Positions 1 through 9,634 of a stretch of 64,000 bases of DNA are shown piece by piece (position 1 is the stretch's first letter; each line of letters starts with the position of its first letter). The notes under the pieces were generated by a model that was not told the DNA's origin, searched no databases, and was given only the letters and a program-made list of their open reading frames with translations. The translations under genes were made by a program, and so were the position numbers. Origin of the DNA: Parelaphostrongylus tenuis (taxonomy: Eukaryota; Nematoda; Chromadorea; Rhabditida; Metastrongylidae); contig JAHQIW010000616.1 of the NCBI GenBank assembly GCA_019055375.1, forward strand, positions 310,001-374,000, written 5' to 3'.

Positions 1-1475
1 TAGATTCAGTTGAAGACCGATCTTTCCGCAGGCGTTATCGAAATCAGTCAACATTCGTTCCGCTTGGCTGATGTTTGGTGTTATGAGAACGATATCGTCA
101 GCAAAGCGAAGATGGTTTAATTGTCGACCGTCAATTTTCACTCCCATTTCGTCCCATTCTAATGTTCGCATGACGTTTTGCAGGGTGGCAGTGAATAGTT
201 TTGGCGATATTGTATCGCCTTGTCGAACCCCTCTTCTTACGTCAATGGTGATATTGTTGTAGAATGGAGATATTCTGGTCGTGAAATCTTTATAAAGCTC
301 ACGAAGGATCATTATGTACCGAGTAGGGACGCCCTGGTTATCCAGAGCCTCTATAACCGCTTCTGTTTCCACTGAATCAAAGGCTTTTTTCAGATCGATA
401 AAAGTGAGACAGAGTGGTTGTTTGTACTCTCGCGAAACTTCAATGAGTCTTGTGATCGTGTGGATGTGGTCCATGGTACTAAATCCTTTTCTGAACCCTG
501 CTTGTTCGCATGGCTGTCCTTCGTCTAGTGTTCTATCAATCCTGTTCAGGATGACTCGAGTAAAGAGTTTATAGACAACGGACAGCAAGCAGATTGGGCG
601 ATAATTGCCTATGTCGTGAAGGTCTCCCTTTTTGAACAACAATACGGTCTTGCTGGTTTTCCATTGAATAGGGACCTTGCATTCTGACAGGTAGCGAGTG
701 AAGAGCCGAGCCAGGGTGTTGATGAGAACTGGCGGCAGGTTCTTCAGGTGTTCTGGTCTAATCCTGTCTGGACCGGGTGTTGTTCTGTTTTTCACCGACG
801 ATATAGCATGTCGGATTTCGGAAGGAAGGACCGGTGGAACGACATATTCGTCCTCTTTCAATTTATATGACGGTAAGAGAACATGGCTAGCGAAGAGATC
901 CGAGTAGTATTGGTGGATGATTTTCTCCATAGCCCTTCTGGAAGCTGTAAGTGTCCCGTCAGGATATCGGAGTGCAATCATCTTGGTCTTATAGTTGGCG
1001 AAGCCTCGCTGGGCCTTGCGAATGCTCTTCCCAGCTTCTGCAGCTTCTGCCATAACTGCTGCTCTTCTCTCTTTAAGGTCCTCTTTTATCGCTTCTCTGC
1101 ATCGTTTCGCAAGTTCGGACGTAAGGTTTCGGTTGCCTGCAGCTCGTGCGATTCCACGTTGACGTATCAGCTCGAGTGTCTGCGGAGACAAGCGTCTCTT
1201 CGTGACCTTAGGACTCTCGGCTTTTTTAGCGCTAACGTGAAGATATTCAACGAGTCGATCGTATTCTTCGTCGATGTTGTCGACAACGGTATCTTCCCAA
1301 GAGCCGACTAATGATTTGAATGCATCCCAGTTTATGGTAGTTCTGGGACTTCGTTGTTTGAATTTAGCGGCTTTCTCTCCTCTCCTCGAAAATCGGAACG
1401 TTGCGCGAAGGAGGCGATGGTCTGATCTCGTGTAGAACTTGGGAACAACAGCGACGTCGGTCAGGCAAAACCTTC
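1..1475 (-). pseudogene. RTE ORF, linker and reverse transcriptase part (runs off the window)
   Basis: On the minus strand this continues the endonuclease after a frameshift. It encodes the Lys/Arg/Glu-rich linker, then a reverse transcriptase core: the template-entry motif TPGPDRIRPEHLKN, a block around LTFIDLKKAFDSV (first catalytic Asp), GVRQGDTISPKLF, and HLRFADDIVLITPN (FADD in place of the more usual YADD). The reading frame leaves the window at base 1 just after the FADD block, so the thumb and C-terminal region are not attached here. The matching region of the copy at 47.9-49.6 kb aligns almost base for base, apart from a 426-bp insertion in that copy. Confidence 0.8.
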
Positions 1476-1481
1476 GATTTA

Positions 1482-2123
1482 CTATGATGTATCTATTCCG
1501 TTATGGTACTCTCCATCGGGAGACTCCCACGTCCATCTCTGAGAAAGAGGCTTTTGGAATTGCGAGTTACCATGGATGGTTTGGGTCGTCATGATAAACT
1601 CAGATAGCCTCTCACCCTGTTCATTCCATTCTAGTCCGTGGGTCCCTATGTGACGTTCTTCAGACGTTCTTCTAGGTCCAATTTTTGCGTTAAAATCTCC
1701 GACAATGACCTTGAAGAATGTATGATCTTCTCTGAAGAATTTTTCGAGGTCCATGTAGAACGCTTCGACTTCGTCTTCGTCATAGCTTGATGTTGGTGCG
1801 TAAGCAACGAAGATGGTCAGAGCCTGCATAGAACCACATCGTTCCAACGGTAATCGTCCGATACGGGTTGTTAGTTGTTCGAACGAATCAATGCTCACTG
1901 TCAAATTCGATTTGACGAGGACACCAACGCCACCGACACCTCTGCGATCGCATGTTCCAAGGAACAGTTCTTCTCCGGTGTCATAGACAGCGTGAAAAGG
2001 ATGGCGCCTTCTCGTCTCAGCCAGGCCAATGACGTCGTACCTTATTCTTCTTGCTTGAATCAACAGATCTTCTACAGCGGATTGTTGAGCAAGGGTTCTT
2101 GCGTTGTAGGTACAGATCGTCAT
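1482..2123 (-). pseudogene. RTE ORF, apurinic-type endonuclease domain (213 codons)
   Basis: This is the N-terminal endonuclease of an RTE-type polyprotein, which nicks target DNA during retrotransposition. It begins MTICTYNARTL, the usual start of exonuclease-endonuclease-phosphatase domains in this clade. It keeps GLAETRR near residue 35 (catalytic Glu), a Gly-rich RRGVGGVGVLV stretch, VAYAPTS, and VGDFNAKIG (Asp and Asn of the active site). After EYHN a one-base loss relative to the expected EYHNEIDHIIVNRR gives a premature TAG at 1482-1484, so the ORF is broken before the linker. The start at 2123 is the first ATG and lies about 40 bases from the inversion junction, in line with the short 5' UTRs of RTE elements. 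Confidence 0.85.
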
Positions 2124-2160
2124 TTTAGTCCGTTTCGATCTTGGCAGCCTAGTTCGGCCC

Positions 2161-2665
2161 CTCCGTGCCCACCTTTTCGACTCGACAATTATCCCTGCCC
2201 TAACGTATGCAGCAGAAACCTGGTCGCTACGTAAGCAGTATGAAAGATCACTTGCCGTTATCGAACGCGCAGTCGAAAGGTCGACGCTAGGAGTATCCCG
2301 TATTTCGCAAATGAGACAAAGGTTCCGAACTTCCGACCTACGTCAACGATCGAAAATCAGAAACGCCGTTCTACACGCCAGGATATCGAAAATAAGGTGG
2401 GGCCGGACACGTGATGCGCTTCAACGACAACCGATGGACGAGAGCCGTTACCGACTGGATTCCTCGGGACGTCAAGCGCTCTAAAGGTAGACCACTGACC
2501 CGTTGGTCCGATTTCTTCACGAAAGCAATGGAAGAAAGATATGATGCTCAGCGAATTCCTAGAGCGAGGAGGACCCACTGGGCTACTCTTGCACGCGATA
2601 GGGAAAAATGGAAGAGTTGCTGGTACCCGCTCGAGTCACTCGACGATCAACGGGACGACAGGTGA
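2161..2665 (+). pseudogene. RTE ORF, C-terminal domain fragment
   Basis: This is the 3' end of the RTE polyprotein, in the opposite orientation to the rest of copy 1. It starts inside the region encoding YAAETWSLRK and runs through VMRFNDNRWTRAVTDWIPRD, FTKAMEERYDAQ and RTHWATLARDREKW to a TGA at 2663-2665. An extra G near 2397 (ggtggggccgg, against ggtgggccgg in the 47-kb copy) shifts the frame just before the MRFNDNRW block. The downstream frame is the intact one, unlike the 47-kb copy, which is frameshifted after RYDAQR. The stop codon lies inside the first tail repeat, so the element has practically no 3' UTR. Confidence 0.8.
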
Positions 2666-2675
2666 TACAGGTGAT
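2658..2675 (+). repeat. RTE 3' tail, two ACAGGTGAT units
   Basis: Two perfect 9-bp units ACAGGTGAT end copy 1. The 47-kb copy ends in three units of the same 9-mer on the minus strand (47,223-47,255). A short tandem tail rather than poly(A) is typical of RTE elements. The ORF stop (TGA) is contained in the first unit. Confidence 0.8.
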
Positions 2676-3555
2676 CCAAGCCCGAAACGAAAAATTCTTC
2701 TCGCTTTCACAGCTCTCTATGAGGGTTTTTTTTTTCAAAAAACTGATCTTTAAGAATAATCATTTTTCAAGTTGTAGAATGAGTATTAAAAGCCTGATGA
2801 AAAGTCAAGCACAGATGCTAGCCATGCAAATTGCGCGGAAGGTGAAACACGTTACTTTTCTCTTGAGCGCTACAATGCAATACTAAGACCTTTTCAAGAA
2901 TCATGTGCATATTAAAATCGTCGAAATTCAAGCTATTTTTCACAACTATAGGACTAAAAAAGAAGCTAAAAAGCCTCTATTTTGAAATGGTTGAAGATGC
3001 TTGATTCAACGACAGAGCTATCATTCGCTCGTAGAGCACACAACTTTCAGTCCTCTACTAAGACACAGGTCAACAGACTGGCTAATTCCACTATGCTACT
3101 CCTTCTTTGAAGAGCTCTGAAGACTTACTTGAGCAACTAATGCCTCCTTTCCAGCCTTCCTGATCGGAGTGCTTGCACTACTAACACTAAATGGCTCCTC
3201 ACCCTCTCGTCCTTTAGTGAATTCCCTGATCAGAAATGAAGTCATTCAAAATGGTCAGAGTAACAAATAAAGTATTGGGAATTTCTTAACTCAAATAGTC
3301 AAATAAATCTTATTTACAATAAGAACAATTGTGATATATCAGTTAAGAAGTAACAAAAAGATCAGCATTACTGGGAATATATGGATGTTCTATTCAGAAA
3401 TAGTTCCGCCATAAAACTCTATGCCTACTTCAGGACTAAGGTAAGATGCCCTCAAGAATACTCAACCTTGCAGTGAAAGCAGACATGCAGACATCCTTTC
3501 ATAGGCTCATAGCAAGTACGAAAATCAAAAACTGTGGCTTTGTATACGCCAACTA
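2676..3555. other. Intergenic, nothing recognised
   Basis: AT-rich sequence with short T and A runs. I see no phased exon, no tRNA-like box A/B pair and no inverted repeat of note. Confidence 0.5.
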
Positions 3556-3558
3556 CGA

Positions 3559-3708
3559 AAGTTAGTAAAAGAATTCATTGAGATACATTTAAGAGTATTA
3601 GAAAGTTTTAGTTAGTGAAAGATTTTTTTGAACTACATCTAGTACTAGTGAGTTTTAGTTAGTAAAAGATTTCATTGAGATACTTCTAAAAGTATTGAGA
3701 GGTTTGAA
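3559..3708. repeat. Degenerate tandem repeat, about 48 bp, three units
   Basis: Three successive units begin AGTTAGTRAAAGAT and continue to GAGTTTT or a variant (about 3559-3610, 3611-3656 and 3657-3708). The first and third are most alike (ttcattgagatac and agtattag/gag blocks); the middle one is diverged. Confidence 0.6.
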
Positions 3709-4140
3709 CATTCGATAACAGAGCCACGCGCTTCACCCATACCGAAGACGTCCCAGTTCCAAAAATGAGTAGGTGGTAGCGATAAAAGGATCACGAGCGA
3801 AATATTGAATTCTTCGCTAAGTCTGCTGGAGGGATCTTGGCGCGACTCAATAATTCAAACCTGAGTAGATCGTCAGACGCCAATAACGATGATATGAGCG
3901 GAAAGCTATCGGAAATTAGCTAAAGCAGACACATGAATTTGCATAAATGGCACGGAAAAGAATAAAATTTTGCCGTTCTGACTCTCTAGAAAACGTTAAC
4001 AAACAATGCAGAAGTATTTGTACAGACTGACAGACAAACTGAGGCTTCAATGTGTTACGTTGAAACGGAGTCAAATGAAGATTATAGCAGGAAAGTCGAT
4101 AAGTTTTGGGAGTAAATGGATGAACATTTCTTATGATTAA
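3709..4140. other. Intergenic, nothing recognised
   Basis: No supported gene. A minus ORF of 88 codons at 3916-4182 has no splice signals or coding-like composition. Confidence 0.4.
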
Positions 4141-4146
4141 AAAACT

Positions 4147-4198
4147 AATACTACATACGCCCAGAGAACTAAAAGGGACCAATACTACATACGCCCAG
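4147..4198. repeat. Direct 18-bp repeat just upstream of the hammerhead-like motif
   Basis: The 18-mer AATACTACATACGCCCAG occurs at 4147-4164 and again at 4181-4198. The second copy runs directly into the hammerhead-like motif. Confidence 0.7.
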
Positions 4199-4232
4199 GC
4201 TCTGAAGAAGGCGTGTCGCCGAAACGTCAGCC
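4198..4232 (+). ncRNA. Hammerhead-ribozyme-like motif 1
   Basis: Read 5' to 3': stem I strand GGCT (4198-4201), core CTGAAGA (4202-4208, matching CUGANGA), one unpaired A, stem II GGCG/CGCC (4210-4213 with 4217-4220) closing a TGT loop, core GAAA (4221-4224), a minimal stem III (C-G), cleavage triplet GTC (4226-4228), and stem I return strand AGCC (4229-4232), fully complementary to GGCT. This matches the minimal type I hammerheads reported in Penelope-like elements and retrozymes. The extra A before stem II departs from the canonical core and may lower activity. No retroelement ORF is visible next to it. Confidence 0.55.
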
Positions 4233-4239
4233 ACTTCTA

Positions 4240-4860
4240 CGACTAATTTACCAACCTCGCGTCAACTAATCAAGATAAGTTTTCTCGATTTTCATTCAAA
4301 AACTAAGGTTTAGAAACTTACTTTGTTGTGCTTATTGTTGGCGCTGTCGTTATTTTTACTGTTTTGGGATCTATCCGGTACTTCGATTCCCAATCATATG
4401 GATCCGTGAATCTGACAATCTATAGGTTAACAAGTATGAATTGGTTTTGTTTAGCTACTTTCTTACGAAAACACCGCATCATCGATTTTACGGAATGGTA
4501 CTGGTGTTCATGGTTTCTCAATTGCTCAAAAACGCAAATAAGCTTGGTGTCACAGCTTCAAATAGTGTCGCCATTTTCTTTGAGAGAACAGGAAGCTCTG
4601 TGGATTAGAGAATAACGGGAGTTAAAAGGATAGAGAACAAAATTTTCGACTCCAATAAATCTCTGAGGGATTAGGTTTACATTCAATTCCACTAGTAAAA
4701 CCACAGAGGTGATTAATGCGGAGCTGTTCTATATAGAGTGACGTTCAGGAGCTAACCGACCTATTGATATGGAAGCGTTTTTTTCTTCCAAGACCATCAG
4801 AAAAAATGAGTACGGAGAGATTGTTAAAATCACCTCATGACTACTTGAACCGCAGCGCAT
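4240..4860. other. Intergenic, nothing recognised
   Basis: AT-rich. A 95-codon plus ORF at 4328-4615 lacks recognisable motifs and usable splice context. Confidence 0.4.
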
Positions 4861-4866
4861 TAAGGG

Positions 4867-7050
4867 GGTGATCTGCGATTTGTACCTATACCGCATACTT
4901 GTAAATCCTTTATAGAGAAGCTGATGATGCTAACAAGAAAGAGAGGGTACGATGTCAACGACCTGGCTAAGACTGGAGGATGCCACCCATCTCACGATGT
5001 CAAAAACTCCAAAGAACAGCTGTTTCTCGGAACGCGCGAGGGTAGAAGGGTTGGTGGTGTTGTTGTTATTGTTAGAAGGATATCTATTCAGTGGGACAGC
5101 TAGCGGCCTGGATCGCACGCTTACTGTTGAAACATATAGACCAATACCAGCTTTGATCATCTTCGTTGTCTTGCATCAAAATCAAGAAATGACGAAAACG
5201 AAGCCGAAGCTTTCCTTATGGATTAAGAAAAGTTTTTGAGAGAACAAGATACATTCTTTCAGGTCATCCTCTGAGGTTTCAACGCAAAAATTGGACCTGA
5301 ATGTTTGAAAAGTGTCTTGAGACTCATGAATTAGATTGAAACGAAGGTGGAGAGTACCATAGCAAAATGGACCTCGTCATAGTAAATCGAACGTTTTGTC
5401 TAACTGATGTCGCCGTTGTTCCAAAATTCTACACGAGATTAGACCATAATCGAAAGTATTAGCGAAGAACATAATTTGCTTATCCAACTTCAGTTCACTG
5501 CTATGAAAGTTGAGAGTTCAGAAGTTACCGAGACAAGAGTATCTGGAAAAACTCGGAAAGATATTCTAACTTAGAATCTTGCGAGGTACAAGCAACCGTC
5601 AACACCCTGTTCGGACAAGATAAGGCCAAGAACTTTTGAAGCATCCGCCATTAATACATTAACTCAAAACCTCGAACATTACCTGTCAGAATGCAGCGCT
5701 CTTCATCAACGGAAAAACAGCAAGACCGTGATACTGTTCAAAATGGGAGACATTCACGACATCGACAACTACCGACCAGTGTACCTTCTTCCGTCTACAA
5801 GCTCTTCACTCGCGTTACCTCAACCAGGATTGACAGAACACTGGACAGGAGACATCCATTAAACAGGCAGGGTTTGATAGCAGGGAAAAGAAGTGAACAA
5901 GACTGATTGAAGTGTCGTTAGAGTACAAAAGACATCACTGTATCGCTCTCGTCGGTCCAAAGGCTTTTGACTTAGTTGAAACAGACGGAGTTACGGAAGG
6001 CCTGAATAGCTAAGAAGCCCTAATTAGTAGATGAGCATTCTTCGTAAGGTATATAACGATTTCAGAACCAAAGTATCGCTACTCTGGAACGATATACTGT
6101 CGATATAAAGCAGTTCAACAAGGTGCTGCCACGTCGCCATAACCATTCAATACCACCGTACAAAGCGTCATGCGAACTTTTGAATACGACGACACGGGAG
6201 TGAAAATGGACAGTTGACAATAAGATCATTTTTGCTATAGTGATGACACTGTTCTTATAACACCAAGCATCAGCCAGGTGGACCGAATTAAACTTACTTC
6301 GGCAACGATTAGAAAAAAAGATGATCTGAGACCGAATGTTGCAAAAAATACTTTTGAGAAACGGATTGATTTCTAGAGTCCCATTCATGTTTGACGGAAT
6401 GAATATTACCGCATGCTCTAGTTACGTCTATCTAATAGGTCGCGTAGTCAGCATGATAAACGACCTAACTCCAGAGTTGATCGGGAAGAAGCAAGCGGCT
6501 TGGGGAGCGTTTAGGAGCATCGAGGATGTAGTGAAAAGAGCAAAGAACACCCTATACGCGCTAATCGTTTTGACTTAACGATTCTCTCTGCCTTAACTTA
6601 TGGATCAGAAACTTCAATCCTACTTACACAGGACGAAAAATCACTAGACGTTAGTAAACGTGCAATCGAAAAGTCGGTTCTAGAAGTATCTCGGATTTTG
6701 GAAATAAGAGAGGTGGTCGATAGGATGACATACGCTAACGTTAGAATATCAAAGACAGTATTTCACACGCTTAGTTGGATTGGACGGGTATCGCGTGTTA
6801 ATTGTGAACGATAGACCAGAGCCGTTGCCGATCGGATAGCTCTGGATATCAGGCGCACAACGGAAAGACAATTGACTCGATCGTCTTATTTCCTCACGAC
6901 GGCCCAAAAGAAAAATATGGTGCTCAACGAATTCCTGCAGCGTGAAGAAAACTCTGAGCAACTCTTTCACGCTATAGGGAAAATTGGGAATTTTACTAAC
7001 TTGTTGAGGGCACTCGATGATGTACGAGGCGACAGAAGACACAAGTGAAG
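4867..7050 (+). mobile_element. RTE-type retrotransposon, copy 3, heavily decayed
   Basis: A plus-strand copy can be followed with many frameshifts and stops. The 5' end (4867-5460) aligns with the endonuclease: bases around 4935-4980 match the RRIRYDVIGLAETR region, 5030-5090 the Gly/Val-rich block, and 5345-5400 the EYHN to IVNR region. About 5690-6330 matches the reverse transcriptase (STSYKLFTR-type block, and SDDTVLITPSISQ at 6239-6275 in place of FADD). A 36-codon stretch at 6465-6576 reads LTPELIGKKQAAWGAF, the start of the C-terminal domain. The copy ends near 7050 with a corrupted tail (gacagaagacacaagtgaag). It is about 0.7 kb shorter than a full element; most of the linker seems lost. 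Confidence 0.75.
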
Positions 7051-7789
7051 ACTGCCTAATCTTAGGCTGCTTGTTTCGAAGAGATGAGAGGCTTGCTTAG
7101 CTTTGATTGAACTAACAACCGGGCCTATGTGCTGGGCAAATCTTATTCGTGGAACGATTTATGACTTATTTTATGCTCCCACAAAAGGTGTCAGGTCTTT
7201 ATGGATATCTATTAGACATAATATAACTATCCATGCAATTTTCTATGTGGGTACTTGATACTTGTTTTAGATGATCCTTTAGTAACCAAAGATATGAAAC
7301 GATGACTTCTATCAAGAATTGGAGTTGTAGTTATAGCTTAACAAGAAGGCATGATATTTCCCTCAACTTACGTCCGTATATGACTCAATTTACTTTCTAG
7401 AAGAGGAAGAAACAGATGACATATTGAAAGAAGTTCACTAGGCCATAAGGTTTTGAGGATTTATTTTACATGATCACTTTAAACTGTCTTATAAACAAAC
7501 TCTCCTTGTTAAAAACGAAGCTGTACAATATTTGTATGCGAATACGTCAGAAGTCAAACGGATAGCCTCAGAGCGCTTAAATTTGAAGACTTCTCTGAGC
7601 ATTTTTATTGAAACGTCTTCATAGCTTTTTTTTCGTATTATAGATCACAGTACTTATAGCATTCAAGTCGTTTTGTTGTCTGTTTCCTTAAACGTCATAG
7701 AAGATCGGTAGAGCACGTCTCCTTAACATCTCGAGGATAGCCTGGCCGTGGCGTTCCACAGAGCGTTTGCTCTTGACTGCCGAAGAATG
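7051..7789. other. Intergenic, nothing recognised
   Basis: AT-rich, no supported feature. Confidence 0.4.
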
Positions 7790-7858
7790 TTAGAAAGTGA
7801 GGTTAGGCCCTTGCTGCGCCACAACGAGCATTACAACCACTCGGCCATGGCCCCCCGA
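7790..7858 (-). repeat. tRNA-like SINE head fragment
   Basis: On the minus strand the stretch starting GGGGGCCATGGCCGAGTGG resembles a tRNA 5' half with a box A (GGCCGAGTGGTT). The T-arm part is degraded, so this is probably a decayed tRNA-derived repeat rather than a tRNA gene. Confidence 0.35.
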
Positions 7859-8227
7859 AATCCAGTCACAGAAAAATATTAGCAGCTAACAAAAATAAAT
7901 TTACTTTGCCTGTTTTGATAAATTACAGATGAATGTTTAACTACAAGTATTAACCTTTACATAAATCTCACTAACTTAAACTTCCCAGTCTTCATTATTT
8001 CCATTAGGTAACTATGTATTTCGGCGTAATCCGGACGGCTGTAGTAGTTTAATGTTCTAGAAGTACACGAGATGGTAAAATTTGAGCTCTGATTAACGTA
8101 CTCTTTCTTGATTTATTGTTCCGAACAAAATTAACATTTGTAGTACTTTTTGGGTATTTTGAAAATATTTTATGGCACTTCTACCTGTAACTACTCTTCC
8201 AACTATGGATCTATTAACATTGGATGG

Positions 8228-8510
8228 CTGTCAGCTTAACTGGGTTTATAAAACGAAATCGCCTACCCGACCAAACCTGCTGAAGGTTGGTGGCCGATAA
8301 CTAACTTAGAGATGTTGAAGAATGAGTGGTCGAGCAAATGTGCCTCGGTGTTGTAGTGGTAAAGCAAGTGTCTCTGGATGAGATGAAACGCGGGTTTGAT
8401 TCCCGCCTGAGGCCGTATTTTTGCTCACGACTCATCCTCTTAGGTATTATGAAAAAACATAACACTGGGAAACAAGGAGTAAAATTACTAGAAATTTCGA
8501 ATACTGAATG
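8228..8510 (+). repeat. tRNA-like repeat, module B (copy B1)
   Basis: The tRNA-like core is 8342-8413: acceptor strand GCCTCGG, box A-like TGTAGTGGTAAAGC, box B-like GGGTTTGATTCCC and return strand CTGAGGC. It is preceded by about 110 bp shared with the copies at 28.8 and 56.7-57.1 kb (TTTATAAAACG, then CCGACCAAACCTGCTG). It is followed by the shared GTATTTTTGCTCACGACTCA and a stretch ending GAAATTTCGAATACT. Recurrence with long common flanks argues against a functional tRNA gene. Confidence 0.75.
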
Positions 8511-8544
8511 ACACGTGGAACTTTGACCTTGTATAGCAGAAAGA

Positions 8545-8650
8545 GTGTTTACAGAGCAAGAGCACGGTAGTTAGCATGCGCCCCGGAAAGGGTGAGATGC
8601 GCGTTCGATTCCCGCTCGATGACAAAATTTTTGTATATCACTCAACATAG
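8545..8650 (+). repeat. tRNA-like repeat, module C (copy C2, diverged)
   Basis: This has a box B-like GCGTTCGATTCCC, the return strand CTCGATGAC (degraded CTGACGC), and the module C outer flank TTTTTGTATATCACTCAACAT. It lies about 130 bp after module B1 on the same strand. Confidence 0.6.
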
Positions 8651-8828
8651 TTGAATTTATAATCATGACATCATATCATTGCGTGATTAAAAGTTGAAAA
8701 AAACCCGCAGATTACAATTGTTTTTTGATGCCGTTTGAGCTATGGAAAAAACGTGTCTTCTCAAGATTTCAACCTATTGGTGGATGAATTTTCAACAACA
8801 CTAACAGTATAAAATTGAACAGTCTTAC

Positions 8829-8927
8829 TGGAGATAATCGGCGATTTTCACTAGCTGAACCGGGCTGTTTCGTAGCAAATCTTGGTGAGTAGTCTTTTTT
8901 TTCATCTCGAAAATGTCTTTCTTTTCC
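8829..8927 (-). CDS. Candidate exon, Ser/Arg/Lys-rich, possibly the kinase C-terminal tail
   Basis: A 33-codon stretch reads GKERHFRDEKKDYSPRFATK and then QPGSASENRRLSP, ending at a good donor (CCA|GTAAGA). The acceptor would be TTTTTAAG|G, which is weak. It lies on the same strand as, and downstream of, the kinase exons. The composition suits a disordered kinase tail, but no phase-matching link to the last kinase exon was found. It could belong to another gene or be chance. Confidence 0.35.
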
Positions 8928-9634
8928 CTTAAAAATATTGCAGTGAGTTGAAATCATTTTGAAAATTAACATAAAAGCAAAAAAACCACAGAGAATAGTT
9001 GACGAAGGTGCACACGAAAAGCGGAGTGGTAGGGAGAGTCGCTTCGTTCCTGATCAAACACTCTCTGAGTCACCTAAGTTTCTATTCTTTTAGGGTGAGT
9101 AAGTGATTGAAACATGTCATAGGAATGACTCCCGAATAAGGTAAAGCTTTGATTTGCTATGGTATACACCTGGAACCGTCTTATCAGAAACATCAAAAAA
9201 ATTCACGAAGAGTCCATTCGTCTAACACTTTAAGGCGATTATCAAGTCATATCCTGCCACTTGAGCACTAGAGGCCTACACACTAATTAAACAACCTCCT
9301 AATCTGCTGAAAAATTGGCTCCTTTAATACCCTTTTCTTCTAGAACGCATATCTCAGAAATCCAGTAAGCCCCACTTTTTGGGGTTCCATGGTAAGACAC
9401 TGATAAAGGCCAACATGGATTCTGCGCTGCAATCGAACGCCCTTTCCAAATGGATCGGGATGAGTTAGATAGATCAAAATTTTCCACGCAGCAATAGAGA
9501 CCACGAGTACATATGAAGGATCTCATGATCGTTAGCTGCTACGAAACGTGTGTATAAAAATGTTACGATTCCACAATATCAGCGATTTTGGGTTATGTTA
9601 TTGAAACAAGTTGATGAGGGAAACTACAATCGAC

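Larger units (their letters stand above)
1..2675. mobile_element. RTE-type non-LTR retrotransposon, copy 1, 5' part inverted
   Basis: The 5' part of the element (endonuclease, linker and start of the reverse transcriptase) reads on the minus strand from about 2160 down to base 1, where the window cuts it. The 3' end (C-terminal domain plus tail) reads on the plus strand from about 2161 to 2675. The two parts meet near 2160 with the element's 5' region next to an internal C-terminal position. This is the order expected from twin-primed reverse transcription, where the 5' cDNA is inverted. Sequence identity to the copy at 47.2-49.9 kb is high in both parts. Two nested insertions are an alternative explanation. 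Confidence 0.85.

Noticed and set aside
1875..2234. Plus-strand ORF over the RTE endonuclease
   Set aside because: Antisense shadow of the endonuclease, as are the plus ORFs at 71-1311 and 48,044-49,721 over the RTE.
8342..8413. Functional tRNA gene
   Set aside because: The core looks tRNA-like, but it shares more than 100 bp of flank with three other copies, lacks a T-run terminator at its end and has an atypical anticodon loop. Treated as a repeat module.
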